NCBI GenBank assembly: GCA_023441625.1
Contig: JAEZOA010000112.1
Location: forward strand, 1 to 46,237
Reading direction: 5' to 3'
DNA from: Bacillota bacterium
GTDB taxonomy: Bacteria; Bacillota; Clostridia; Acetivibrionales; DSM-1351
Length of the DNA stretch: 46,237 nucleotides
The translations under genes and the position numbers were made by a program. Every line of letters starts with the position of its first letter. Position 1 is the stretch's first letter. Below, one piece after another: positions 15,747 to 25,535 of the stretch. Below the pieces are notes generated by a model, which was not told the origin of the DNA, made no database searches, and saw nothing but the letters and a program-made list of their open reading frames with translations.

Positions 15747-15760
15747 ATATGCTAATAAAA

Positions 15761-15804
15761 AACCAGGGTTCAAGCAATCCTTATAAATTGCTTGAACCCT
15801 GGTT
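15761..15804 (-). terminator. Intrinsic terminator after the S41 gene
   Basis: Perfect 18-bp arms (AACCAGGGTTCAAGCAAT / ATTGCTTGAACCCTGGTT) enclose an eight-base loop; in the minus direction the stem runs into TTTTTTATT. It lies 17 bp past the S41 stop codon and isolates the surface-protein genes from the loaP operon. Confidence 0.9.
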
Positions 15805-15820
15805 AAGTTTTAATTATAAT

Positions 15821-16949
15821 CTAATTTAATGCTTCAACTGCCTTTACATATACCATATCCTCAGTTTGCTTTATCTTCACCAACTTCTCATTTAGAAGCC
15901 TTTGAGTTGTAAAATCAAGTATACCATAGCTGAATACCTTGCTATCCTTTTGGAATTTCTTTATTGCCAAAAAGGTCTTGTTGTCCAAGGTATAATCAGG
16001 TGTGTCAACATCATACTTCAAAAGCTTTAGTATACATTCTGCATAGAAAACATCCATGTCCTGTGTTCCAAGAGAAGGCTTAACTGTAACAGTCATTGGT
16101 TCAAGTAAATTTACCTGTATACCACTTGGACTAGTTGCCTGAACCTCTATATTCGGTTTTATCCCTTTTAAATCAATACATTCTCCAGATGGAGTATAAT
16201 ATAATCCGACAGTCATTTTACCATAGCCAATAAGATCAGATTCCTTTGCTAAGAAATAAAAATCAGTTGCATCTACAGATTTAACTTCTCTGTCCTTGTT
16301 TAGCCTTTCATAAGCTTCAGGTGATAATATAGGCATGGATGCCTGAACCTTCGCTTTACCAAAAGTCTTTGTTCCGATTACAACTCCAGCCTTGCTGTCC
16401 TTTATAGCCCCAGTTAATATTTCCGCAGCACTTGCAGAATATTCGTTAACTAAAACTGCAAGCTTGTACTTAGGTTTTTCTAAATAAGAATAATAAGTTT
16501 TATCACTATAAGCTGTGTTCTTATAATCTAGCGTAGTAATCGTGCCCTTTGGTACAAAGCACTCTGCTACTGCTATAGCTTGATCAAAATAGCCACCTAG
16601 ATTATTTCGTAAATCTAACACTACCTTTGTGATTTTTTTGCTGTCAAAAAGCTTAAGTGCTTTTTCAACTCCACTATATGTATTTGTAGAAAAGGAATCT
16701 ATAAGAATATAACCAATATTTCCTCTTACTTCATAGCTAACACTGGGAACCTCCACCTTTGCTCTTTCCATTTCAAGTGTTATAATGTCCTTTACTCCCT
16801 GCCGAATTATACCTAGCTTCACCTTTGTCCCTACAGGGCCCTTTATCTTCGCTGTTACTTCCTCTAGCGTCTTTTCAGCAACAGACTCTCCATTTACTTC
16901 GGCAATCTTATCCCCTATGAGCATACCTGATTTTCTTAAAATTTTTCAT
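15821..16949 (-). pseudogene. S41 C-terminal processing protease, N-terminus lost
   Basis: The surviving 367-codon frame (15821-16924) starts in the middle of a PDZ domain (MLIGDKIAEVNGESV), then has the S41 catalytic domain with VLDLRNNLGGYFDQA, NEYSASAAEI (Ser165) and GTKTFGKAKVQ (Lys190), and a C-terminal peptidoglycan-binding-like repeat (FLAIKKFQKDSKVFSYGILD). Full-length relatives have a signal peptide and about 90-110 more residues in front. An ATG at 16949 with GAAGGA upstream begins MKNFKKI, which looks like the lost signal-peptide start, but it is in another frame and stops after 13 codons. An internal deletion with frameshift explains this best. No Shine-Dalgarno precedes the MLIGDK start, so I treat the gene as broken, although the catalytic dyad is intact. 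Downstream of two SLH-protein genes. Confidence 0.7.
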
Positions 16950-17073
16950 TATCTTATCCTTCTTCTGTATTGTTTTATCTACTAAACGTTCCAGTTAAGA
17001 ATTGTAGCTGTTCACACCTATCAATGGAAAATTGGGTTAATTAATTTTATGGTTTACCCTTAGGTTTAACTAT

Positions 17074-18681
17074 CTAATAGCTTAACAACTTATCCATATA
17101 TTCACTTCTAATTCCGGTGCTCATGTAGTCTATATATGCCTTCATCATATCAGCGGCTTTTGCCTTTGTAACCTTAGACTTCGGATTAATATAACCTTTG
17201 GAATCCTCTTCAATCAAACCTATCTTCTCTGCAACATACATTGAAGGTCTGGCAAATAAGGATATGCTGTCGTTATCCTTAAAACTAGTAACAGGCGATG
17301 GGTTGGGTGCTAACCCATTTAGTCCCATAGAGTTTATCATCATTGTAATGGCTTCCTGGAGTGTTATCAAATCCTCAGGTCTGTATTTGCTCTTGCCGTT
17401 ACCTGAAACTATACCTCTAGTTGCCGCCTCATTTATACTGTTAAAAAATGCATGATTACTTGAAACATCTGTAAATAGTGATGTAACCTCTACCTTTTTT
17501 TTACTTGAAGTAGTCTTAGGTTTTGTAATGAAAATAGGATCAACTGGGACTACCTTTGCAACATTTATAAAAGCATCTATAAACTCTGCCCTGCTCATGT
17601 ATTCCTGAGAATCAAAATCAATTGTATCCTTATACGCCTCTAATCCAAATAGAAGTCTTATATTCTTTTCAGAGAGATGGCCTTTAATTTGATTAAGGTT
17701 TGGTGAAACAAGAGATTCTGATATTGGAAAGCTTTCTATCTTTAGACTATTTGCATATGTATTAATTTTACTAGTGGGATTTTTATTCTTATCCAATTCA
17801 CTCATCTTAGCAGTATATTTTAAAATATTTTCATTTTTTTGTGTTTGTACATAACCACCTTCAATACTTGTGGGCTCAATCACATTATCGTAGTATTTCA
17901 ATTCTTTTTTTGTAGTAGTAGAGATATCAATATCGGCTGTTCCAATAGTAACAGGACTTTTTCCCGGTTTACATTTTGAAATTGTCTGGGTGATAAGCTG
18001 CGCCTCCGAAGCACTCCAATACTCATCATATCCTGTGTACTTGCTGGTGGTATCTACTACGACGGTATCTGTTGTTGTTCCAACCTTATATGTCTTTTTA
18101 CTTAGCAAATTACCTTGATAGTAATTTACTGCTGGCTGAAAATCAGTAATAATAACCTTTGAAAGAGAATAGTCACTTAACTTGGATATGCTATATGTAA
18201 CCCCATCAACTTTTACATCCTCTTTTACCTTTGTCAAGCGAGTTGATTCGGTTTTTTGTCCATTAGCCTTTGGAGTAATGGTGGTAACAAAGGTAAGATC
18301 TCTTCCTAATGTAGCACCTTTATCAGTGTTTGCTAAGGTATAAACATATTTGGCTGTTAGTGTTTGAATACCCGTTTTGGCATCTGTTTTTAAACTTTTA
18401 TTTGATATAACCAATGTTCCAACTAAATCTACAGGAACACCGCTTAAAAAGCAAGGCTCCTTATACTGATACTCTATTTTAGCTGAGGTTTTAGTAGTAG
18501 CAACGCTTGGAACATCACCAGAGGAAATACCGCCCTCATAGCCACTGTCTCCACGCCAAGCAAATGAAACTCCAGGATTCCCAAGTGATATAAGTATTGC
18601 TAAAACTAAACTCAAACCTAAAGAAGCCTTTTTGCACTGTCTAAATTTCTTGATTTGTAATTTTCCCCGTAAATTTCGCAA
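17074..18681 (-). CDS. Secreted S-layer-homology (SLH) protein
   Basis: The 535-residue protein has a signal peptide (basic start, KKASLGLSLVLAILISLG, cut likely near VSFAW at 38-42), a middle beta-rich part of about 280 residues with no recognised domain, and three C-terminal SLH-type repeats. These are around LEAYKDTIDFDSQEYMSRAE, FTDVSSNHAFFNSINEAATR and FKDNDSISLFARPSMYVAEK. SLH repeats bind pyruvylated secondary wall polysaccharide, so the protein should sit on the cell surface. The likely start is a TTG with GGAGG nine bases upstream. It lies 107 bp after a larger SLH gene with no terminator between them, so the two may be co-transcribed. Confidence 0.82.
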   Translation of the reverse strand: MRNLRGKLQIKKFRQCKKASLGLSLVLAILISLGNPGVSFAWRGDSGYEGGISSGDVPSVATTKTSAKIEYQYKEPCFLSGVPVDLVGTLVISNKSLKTDAKTGIQTLTAKYVYTLANTDKGATLGRDLTFVTTITPKANGQKTESTRLTKVKEDVKVDGVTYSISKLSDYSLSKVIITDFQPAVNYYQGNLLSKKTYKVGTTTDTVVVDTTSKYTGYDEYWSASEAQLITQTISKCKPGKSPVTIGTADIDISTTTKKELKYYDNVIEPTSIEGGYVQTQKNENILKYTAKMSELDKNKNPTSKINTYANSLKIESFPISESLVSPNLNQIKGHLSEKNIRLLFGLEAYKDTIDFDSQEYMSRAEFIDAFINVAKVVPVDPIFITKPKTTSSKKKVEVTSLFTDVSSNHAFFNSINEAATRGIVSGNGKSKYRPEDLITLQEAITMMINSMGLNGLAPNPSPVTSFKDNDSISLFARPSMYVAEKIGLIEEDSKGYINPKSKVTKAKAADMMKAYIDYMSTGIRSEYMDKLLSY

Positions 18682-18788
18682 AATAGTTGACCTCCACTAA
18701 AATAATAAATATTACCTTATCCAAATCCATTTAGTTTATTTAATGCCCATTTGCTATACTTCTGCCAGCTTTAGGACCTTATAACTGA

Positions 18789-21700
18789 TTATTCTTCAAC
18801 AATTACAATATATGCATCTCCAGTGATAGTATTATCCTTCTTCAATATTCTAATTTTATCACCTTTTTTAATTTCTGAAGGATTAATCCTCTTATTATTC
18901 TTTATAATAAATGAATTTGCCAAAAGGGTAAAGCTACTATCCTTTATACTTACCCACGAATAAGTAGAAGGATTATAGTATTTACAATTTATAAGCTCAA
19001 CTGTTGAGGGCTGTGTAAGCTGTGTTCCGTCTTCCCCAACAGTTCCCCCTGTAGTCCTTATTACCTGACCAGAAACATTCACATTTCCATAAGGTGCAGT
19101 GCTTATCTCCACAGCTTTAGTCCCATCAGCAAGTATATAGATTGTTCTTCCTTTAAAGGTATTAGTGCTATTATAGGAATTAAAGTCGGCCTGACCTATA
19201 ATTCCATCAGTATCAGTAATCCTGGTATCTGATGAGAGAGAGAAGGTCATTGGTGTATTGGCATAATCCCAATTCACACCATTTAGCTTTGAATAGGACT
19301 CTACCGTAACAGTCTTATATTCATCAATACTGCTGATTCTTCCTCTGTATAGCTGAACAGCTTGAGCACCTGGTCTTTCTTCTATTGAAATAACCCCTGC
19401 TACAAGACTACCCGTTTCAGAATCCCGGTTTGCCATAATGTACGCATAGTCATCTGCTGTAACACTACTTCCTTGTACTAATCTGCCATCCTTTACAACA
19501 ATAGTACCTGAATCAAAGGAAATATTAGTTCCCGCTTTCTCGAGAAATAACTTATTTATACTTGTATTAAATACTTTGTCATTATACTGAACTTCCTTGT
19601 CTGCCTCATTTACAAAGCTTGCCACCACACCATTTTCAGTGTTGCCATAATCCTTTTCACTAACAATATAAACGGTAGAATCCTTCAACAAAACAGGTAG
19701 CTTTTTTGTGTTCATTTCACTTTCACTATAGCCTTTTCCACCATAATATGCTGTAAAACTTCCATCTAATTTTACAACTTTAAAGGTTTCTGCTATATCC
19801 TTGATCCACTGTCCTTTTTTTAAAGTCCAAGGGTCTGTTATTAATATCTCACCTGAGATGTCATCGTAGCTTTCAAACTTTCCTTTGTATACATTTGAAA
19901 CCAGCTTGTCTCCGCCTTCTATCAATATCTCTTTTAAGAATGTGATGTTTGGAGCTTCATTAACTAAAAGCTTCACTCTGTCACCATCTTTTAATTGGCT
20001 TAACTTTGAAAGCTTTCCACCTTTAATTACGTCTGCACCATCTGTATTGTATACAAGTACTCCCTTATCAGTTTGAACTGTGATAGTACTTAGCTTCTTT
20101 TTAATCACTTTTCCATAGCGAACTGTATAATTTGGCACACTGCTGATAGATGTAACTGCACCAGTATTGTCTATTCTAACAAAGACAGTATCTCCGGCTT
20201 CAATATTATCAAGTTCTGCCGATATATGATTTTTGAAAACCTCTACTTCATTTGGGTCAGCATAGTTAAAGGTTCTAAGGGTTGAGAGCTCAAGGGGTGT
20301 CTTTCCTGTCCCATCTTCATTGTATAGAGTTATGTATCCCAGCGAAGGATTATTCTCCTCTACTATTCCAGCCACCAAGCCTGTCTCACGTTCCTTCTTT
20401 ACTGTAATAGGTGTTAGTTCAACTATCATGTTTTGCTTTATTCCAAGAACAACAATACTTTCTGGCTTAATGGCAGCAACATCTATCAAAGCCTTTGTTT
20501 TGGCATCTAGAAGACTATTTGAATATGACCTAACATTATAAACCGTGCTTCCATCTAAATTTGTTTGTTTCTCTGGCTTTGATATATCTTGGGTTGGATA
20601 TTCAATTTTCTGTTTAAGGGGTGTTGTATTTATTGTTCTTGCTACACTATTTACATTGTTAACAATGGCTGCCTCATAGCTGATTTCTCCGTTGTTAGAC
20701 AATACACGTACATATTGTACTACCTTATCATCAATACCTGTTATATATTCTATTCTATCTCCTATTTTCAAGCTCTTATTATTTGTTATTTTTCCATCCT
20801 TATATACTGGAAGTTCTGTTCTTGCAGTCGGCTGAGTGCTTCCGGTAAGCTCGTTAGAGGTAGTTGTAGGCTTCTGGTACTGCTCTTCTACTGATATTGT
20901 ATCAAGAAATCCATCTGAATTTCGTACGTAGTAGGTTTTATAATCTAATTGAATTCCTTTGGAAGTATCCTTAATTGTTTTTAAGTCTTCAATTGTAGCA
21001 GTTCTCTTTTCCATATTGCGCAAAGGCAGTACAACGTTCTCAGCATTTTTTAGTATTCTAGCTGCTTGCTGCCTTGTTACTGCTTGATTTGGACTAAATC
21101 TACCTGAATTGTCACCACTCATTATATTATTCTGTAGAATAGCTTCTATATATGGTACATTTTCTGCCTTGGCACTCTTCCAATCTGAAAAACTATTGAA
21201 AAGCTCCTGTTGATCATATGTAGATGGTAGCATTAATGCCTTTGCAAGCCATGTTGCAAATTCTTGTCTGGTTACAGCTGAGCCTCTTTTAAAAGCTGTG
21301 CCATCGAGAGTTGTCTGATCCTTTTGCAATGCATCTGCAAGCTCTTGCTGAGTAATCAAACCATCATTTGCTGCCAATTGAAGGCTTCCATCATAAAGAA
21401 TAGCCTGCAGACTTGTTTTCTTTTGTGCAGCAGGTCTTGTGGCGTTCAAGCTTTCTCCCTGCGTAGCTATATCCTGAGCTCTATTTGCTGCCATATATAC
21501 TAAATAAAGCCCCATTTCCTTTGAAACAGCTGTATTAGGGCTAAAATTTCTGCTCCCTAACGAGGGAAATAAGCCTAGCGACCCATTTTGATAAATAGCA
21601 TCCTTTAGGTCATAGCCCGCACTGTTTATATCAGTATATTGTAAATTTGTTATTATTGCTTGTCCATTTTTTGTGGCAGTATATGAATTTATAATCTGTT

Positions 21701-21848
21701 CATTTGAAATGGCAGCATTTACTATACCAGTTTGGACAACCAATGCTACACTAAGAACTATTACAACTGTTTTTGCTAATACACGTGAAACTGCTTTCTT
21801 ATTATTAACTTGTGTATTTTTTGCACGAATTGATTTTAATAAAGTCAT
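18789..21848 (-). CDS. Large SLH surface protein (1019 aa)
   Basis: An N-terminal signal peptide (VLAKTVVIVLSVALVVQTGIVNA, about residues 24-46) leads into three SLH-type repeats: near 71-120 (YTDINSAGYDLKDAIYQNG), near 150-205 with TRQEFATWLAKAL, and near 215-270 (FSDWKSAKAENVPYIEAILQ then GDNSGRFSPNQAVTRQQAA). The remaining 740 residues are beta-rich and repetitive in type, with many short strand-turn units, and have no catalytic motif I recognise. It should be anchored to the wall through its N-terminus, the reverse of its neighbour at 17074-18681. A SigD-like promoter lies 40-70 bp upstream, which suggests expression together with motility genes. Start ATG has CAGGGG upstream. Confidence 0.85.
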   Translation of the reverse strand: MTLLKSIRAKNTQVNNKKAVSRVLAKTVVIVLSVALVVQTGIVNAAISNEQIINSYTATKNGQAIITNLQYTDINSAGYDLKDAIYQNGSLGLFPSLGSRNFSPNTAVSKEMGLYLVYMAANRAQDIATQGESLNATRPAAQKKTSLQAILYDGSLQLAANDGLITQQELADALQKDQTTLDGTAFKRGSAVTRQEFATWLAKALMLPSTYDQQELFNSFSDWKSAKAENVPYIEAILQNNIMSGDNSGRFSPNQAVTRQQAARILKNAENVVLPLRNMEKRTATIEDLKTIKDTSKGIQLDYKTYYVRNSDGFLDTISVEEQYQKPTTTSNELTGSTQPTARTELPVYKDGKITNNKSLKIGDRIEYITGIDDKVVQYVRVLSNNGEISYEAAIVNNVNSVARTINTTPLKQKIEYPTQDISKPEKQTNLDGSTVYNVRSYSNSLLDAKTKALIDVAAIKPESIVVLGIKQNMIVELTPITVKKERETGLVAGIVEENNPSLGYITLYNEDGTGKTPLELSTLRTFNYADPNEVEVFKNHISAELDNIEAGDTVFVRIDNTGAVTSISSVPNYTVRYGKVIKKKLSTITVQTDKGVLVYNTDGADVIKGGKLSKLSQLKDGDRVKLLVNEAPNITFLKEILIEGGDKLVSNVYKGKFESYDDISGEILITDPWTLKKGQWIKDIAETFKVVKLDGSFTAYYGGKGYSESEMNTKKLPVLLKDSTVYIVSEKDYGNTENGVVASFVNEADKEVQYNDKVFNTSINKLFLEKAGTNISFDSGTIVVKDGRLVQGSSVTADDYAYIMANRDSETGSLVAGVISIEERPGAQAVQLYRGRISSIDEYKTVTVESYSKLNGVNWDYANTPMTFSLSSDTRITDTDGIIGQADFNSYNSTNTFKGRTIYILADGTKAVEISTAPYGNVNVSGQVIRTTGGTVGEDGTQLTQPSTVELINCKYYNPSTYSWVSIKDSSFTLLANSFIIKNNKRINPSEIKKGDKIRILKKDNTITGDAYIVIVEE

Positions 21849-21894
21849 TTATTTGGCCCCTGTTATTATCAAGATTTATATAGATTCGTTTATA

Positions 21895-21920
21895 ATATCG
21901 GCTTTTTCCGTTAATATTTA
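21895..21920 (-). promoter_or_regulatory. SigD/FliA-type promoter for the large SLH gene
   Basis: On the minus strand TAAA (21917-21920) and GCCGATAT (21895-21902) are separated by 14 bases. The Bacillus SigD consensus is TAAA-N15-GCCGATAT, so the -10 octamer is exact and the spacing one short. The predicted transcript would start near 21888, giving a leader of about 40 bases before the ATG at 21848. Confidence 0.7.
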
Positions 21921-22052
21921 CATTAAGATTTCATTACAAATAATATGTTGTTTTATGACTATTTTCTATAATAATTGGTGTTTTTTATATTTATTTGTTA
22001 TTTTACTTATGATAGAATGTATAAATTACTAAAATACGAGGAGATAAATTTT

Positions 22053-23747
22053 ATGAAAATAAAGATGAAACTAATTCTTTCCTTTACTGCTATTTTGCTT
22101 CTTTTCTCAGCTTCTATTTTTGTTATCGTAAATTTAAAGGTATCGGAGGCTATTACAACAAACAGTCAAAGTAATATTAAGGCAAATGCCAGTCTCTCAC
22201 TTGAATTTTTTAATGAAATCCATCTTGGGGAATGGACTATTAAGGATAATATTCTGTACAAGGGTGATTTCAAAGTTAACGATTCTACAGAATTTGTAGA
22301 TGTAATTAAAGATAAATCCGGATATTTAGCAACTGTTTTTATGAAGGATACCCGTGTTGCAACAAATGTTTTATTAGATGATGGAAAAAGAGCAACAGGT
22401 ACCAAAGCCTCTGAAGAAGTTATTAGTAAAGTTTTAAAGGCAGGTGAGGATTATAATGGTGAAGCAATAGTTGCAGGAAAGGATTCATTTACATATTACA
22501 CTCCTTTAAAAAATAGCAATGGTGAAATAGTTGGGATGTGGTTTGTTGGTATTGAAAAGTCAACTGTTTATGCACAAGTCCAGAAAATTGCTTTTTCAAT
22601 AGGCATAGTTATAAATTTTGCATTGCTTATTGGAGTAGCTTTAGCTTATTTAGTTGGAGCTTCAATAAGCAAGCCTATCTCAAAAATATCTACCCAATTA
22701 AATAGGTTTTCTGAGGGTGACTTTACTAGTAGTATTTCTAGCAAGGCTATAAATTCAAAGAGTGAAATAGGGCAGATTACCAGGTCAACTAATGCAATGC
22801 AGGATTCAATCAAAGGTATTATTAAAACTATCCTTAAAGAGTCAAATAATATTGATAATGCTTTAGATCATACTATGCAAAGCATTTTAGACCTGAATGA
22901 AAATATTGAAGAGGTCTCAGCAACCACTGAGCAGTTATCAGCCGGCATTCAACAAACTTCGGCAACTATGCAGGAGATGAATGCAACCTCAACCGAAATA
23001 GAAGCTGCAGTAGAAAACATTGCTAAAAAAGCTCAAGAGACCTCCTTTGCAGCTAAGGAAATCAGCACAAGAGCCCTAACGCTAAAAACAGAAGCTAAAC
23101 AATCAAAAGACTATGCTTATGATATTTATAAGACAACTAACCTTGAACTAAAAAATGCTATTGAGCAGTCAAAATCTATTGAACATATTAGAATTTTATC
23201 TGATTCCATAATGCAGATTACTTCCCAAACCAACTTATTGGCGCTAAATGCTGCGATTGAAGCCTCCAGAGCTGGAGAAGCTGGCCGTGGCTTTGCTGTG
23301 GTTGCTGATGAAATAAGAAAACTGGCAGAAGATTCGAAAAAAACTGTTAACGAAATACATGAGGTTACAAAAAGTGTATTAGATGCCGTTGAACACCTGG
23401 TATCAAGCTCAGGAAATATCCTAACCTTTATTGAGAGCACTGTAATTTGTGACTATGCTAATCAGGTTGAAACAAGTGAACAATATAGTAACGATGCGGC
23501 TAACATTGATGATTTGGTTATGGACTTCAGTACAACCTCAGAAGAACTCTTGGTATCAATTAGTAACATGCTAAAGGCAATAAATGAAGTTACTATTTCC
23601 ACTAATGAATGCGCAGGGGGATCTTCAGAAATTGCTAGTAGGGCCTCAGAGATTATGGCAAAGGGGTCTTCGGTTATAAAAGTGTCAGAAGATTCAAAGA
23701 AATCATCTGATAACCTGAAAAACTATGTTTCAAAATTTAGAATCTAA
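22053..23747 (+). CDS. Methyl-accepting chemotaxis protein with extracellular Cache domain
   Basis: A 564-residue receptor. TM1 (LILSFTAILLLFSASIFVIV) is followed by a periplasmic-type single Cache domain of about 155 residues (GEWTIKDNILYKG through YYTPLKNSNGEIVGMWFVGI), TM2 (IAFSIGIVINFALLIGVALAYLV), HAMP and the cytoplasmic coiled-coil. The hairpin tip holds the near-invariant block TNLLALNAAIEASRAGE and GRGFAVVADEIRKLAE, which binds CheA/CheW. It would sense a small extracellular ligand and control flagellar rotation. ATG at 22053 is preferred over an upstream frame start because CGAGGAG lies ten bases before it. It is transcribed away from the large SLH gene, whose SigD-like promoter shares the gap. 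A terminator follows directly. Confidence 0.93.
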   Translation: MKIKMKLILSFTAILLLFSASIFVIVNLKVSEAITTNSQSNIKANASLSLEFFNEIHLGEWTIKDNILYKGDFKVNDSTEFVDVIKDKSGYLATVFMKDTRVATNVLLDDGKRATGTKASEEVISKVLKAGEDYNGEAIVAGKDSFTYYTPLKNSNGEIVGMWFVGIEKSTVYAQVQKIAFSIGIVINFALLIGVALAYLVGASISKPISKISTQLNRFSEGDFTSSISSKAINSKSEIGQITRSTNAMQDSIKGIIKTILKESNNIDNALDHTMQSILDLNENIEEVSATTEQLSAGIQQTSATMQEMNATSTEIEAAVENIAKKAQETSFAAKEISTRALTLKTEAKQSKDYAYDIYKTTNLELKNAIEQSKSIEHIRILSDSIMQITSQTNLLALNAAIEASRAGEAGRGFAVVADEIRKLAEDSKKTVNEIHEVTKSVLDAVEHLVSSSGNILTFIESTVICDYANQVETSEQYSNDAANIDDLVMDFSTTSEELLVSISNMLKAINEVTISTNECAGGSSEIASRASEIMAKGSSVIKVSEDSKKSSDNLKNYVSKFRI

Positions 23748-23756
23748 AGTTATTAA

Positions 23757-23797
23757 AAAAGCTCTGAAACCAAAAAACTATTGGTTTCAGAGCTTTT
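23757..23797. terminator. Bidirectional terminator between mcp and argS
   Basis: Perfect 16-bp arms (AAAAGCTCTGAAACCA / TGGTTTCAGAGCTTTT) around a nine-base loop, with A/T runs on both sides. It lies ten bases after the receptor gene and 44 bases past the convergent argS stop, so it can serve both. Confidence 0.92.
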
Positions 23798-23840
23798 AAT
23801 TAACAGTTGTATATTTATAGTTCAAAAGGTATAAATGCTT

Positions 23841-25535
23841 CTACATTCTCTCTGGTGCACTAATACTTAGTAAATCTAATACATTTTTAATAACAATTTT
23901 TGTACAATCCACGAGCAGAAGTCTAGCCTTCATTAGCTGTTCTTCCTCTCCTCTGACTCTGCATGCATTATAGAAACTATGAAATAATGCAGATACCTCG
24001 AGTACATATCTGGTCAGTCTGCTTGGTTCTAAGGTTTCTGCTGATATCCTAATCTCATCTGGATATTCAGAGAGCTTCTTGATAAGTGTAAGCTCCTCTT
24101 CCTCCTTAAGTAAATCAAGCTTAACCTCCTTTACACCTGGCACATATATTCCTTCACTCTCTAAAAGCTTAATCATGCTGCAAACCCTTGCATGTGCATA
24201 TTGAACATAGAAAACAGGATTTTCGTTTGATTCCTTAACTGCCAAATCAAGATCAAAATCTAAATGACTTCCTGATGCCTTATTGTTGAAAAAGAATCTC
24301 ACAGCATCTCTGCCAACCTCTTCAACTAAATCCATCAATGAAATTGATTTTCCTGTTCTTTTAGACATCCTAGCAATCTCACCATTTCTATATAGCCTTA
24401 CTAATTGGAACAACACTACATCAAGCTTGTCTGGGTTTATTCCTATTGCTGCCATTGCCGCCTTCATTCTTGCTACATGTCCATGATGGTCAGCTCCCCA
24501 AAGGTTTATTACCCATTCAAAGCCCCTCGTCTCAAACTTGTTTCTATGGTAAGCTATATCTGCAGCAAAGTACGTAGGTATGCCGTTATTTCTAACTAGA
24601 ACCTCATCCTTATCGCTACCTATTACAGAGCCCTTTAGCCAGATAGCCCCATCATGCTCAACTGTACAGTCCCTGTCCTTTAATAGCTGAATTGTCTCAT
24701 CCACCTCTTTACTTTCATGCAAGGTCTGCTCTGAAAACCAAACATCAAAATCAACTCCATAGCTTTGAAGTCCTTCTCTGATTTGGGATAAGTTTCTTGG
24801 AAGGGCATAATCAACAAATACTTTCTTTCTCTCCTCAGATTCAACCTCTATATACTTATCTCCATATATTTTAATGAATTCCCTCATATGCTCAGTAATG
24901 TCTTCACCCTGATAGCCATCCTCTGGGAATTCAATTGCGTCTTGACCTTTAATTAGCTGTATATACCTTGCTTCAAGTGAATTACCAAACTTAACTATTT
25001 GATTTCCAGCGTCATTAATCAGAAATTCTCTAGTAACATCATAGCCAGCAGCGTTGAGTACACTTGCAATTAAATCCCCTAAAGCTCCTCCACGGGCATT
25101 ACCCATATGCAAAGGACCTGTTGGATTGGCACTTACAAACTCGACCATTACCTTTTTGCCATTCCCAATATTAATATGACCATATAGTTCTTTTTCTTCC
25201 TTAATAATTTCTAAAGTATCGTACAAATACTGGCTATCTAGGGTAAAGTTAATAAATCCTGCCCCTGCACAAGCCACCTTAGTAATATACGTATTCTCTA
25301 TATTGATATTTTTTATAATTATTTCAGCTATCTGTCTAGGTGCCTTTTTTGCAATTCTGGTAACCTGCATTGCAACATTAGTTGAAAAGTCACCATAACC
25401 TTTTTCTCTTGGCGTCTCAATTAAAATATCACTAATTTCTATAGAGGGTAATTCTCCATTAGAAATCGACTTGTTAATTGAATTCAGCACGACATTTTTA
25501 ATTTGTTGGCGAATCTTCTCTGTTATGTTTTTCAT
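23841..25535 (-). CDS. argS: Arginyl-tRNA synthetase
   Basis: The 564-residue class I synthetase has the Arg-N domain at 1-110 (EKGYGDFSTNVAM), the HIGH-type motif in NPTGPLHMGNARGG (about 137-150), FEWVINLWGADHHGHV, and the KMSK-type site ARMSKRTGKSISLMDLV, followed by the anticodon-binding DALR domain ending in LLSISAPERM. Length agrees with bacterial ArgRS (about 550-580). It charges tRNA-Arg in the cytoplasm. Its 5' end overlaps the DUF1934 gene by 38 bp, an arrangement also found in Bacillus (ywiB-argS). Confidence 0.97.
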   Translation of the reverse strand: MKNITEKIRQQIKNVVLNSINKSISNGELPSIEISDILIETPREKGYGDFSTNVAMQVTRIAKKAPRQIAEIIIKNINIENTYITKVACAGAGFINFTLDSQYLYDTLEIIKEEKELYGHINIGNGKKVMVEFVSANPTGPLHMGNARGGALGDLIASVLNAAGYDVTREFLINDAGNQIVKFGNSLEARYIQLIKGQDAIEFPEDGYQGEDITEHMREFIKIYGDKYIEVESEERKKVFVDYALPRNLSQIREGLQSYGVDFDVWFSEQTLHESKEVDETIQLLKDRDCTVEHDGAIWLKGSVIGSDKDEVLVRNNGIPTYFAADIAYHRNKFETRGFEWVINLWGADHHGHVARMKAAMAAIGINPDKLDVVLFQLVRLYRNGEIARMSKRTGKSISLMDLVEEVGRDAVRFFFNNKASGSHLDFDLDLAVKESNENPVFYVQYAHARVCSMIKLLESEGIYVPGVKEVKLDLLKEEEELTLIKKLSEYPDEIRISAETLEPSRLTRYVLEVSALFHSFYNACRVRGEEEQLMKARLLLVDCTKIVIKNVLDLLSISAPERM

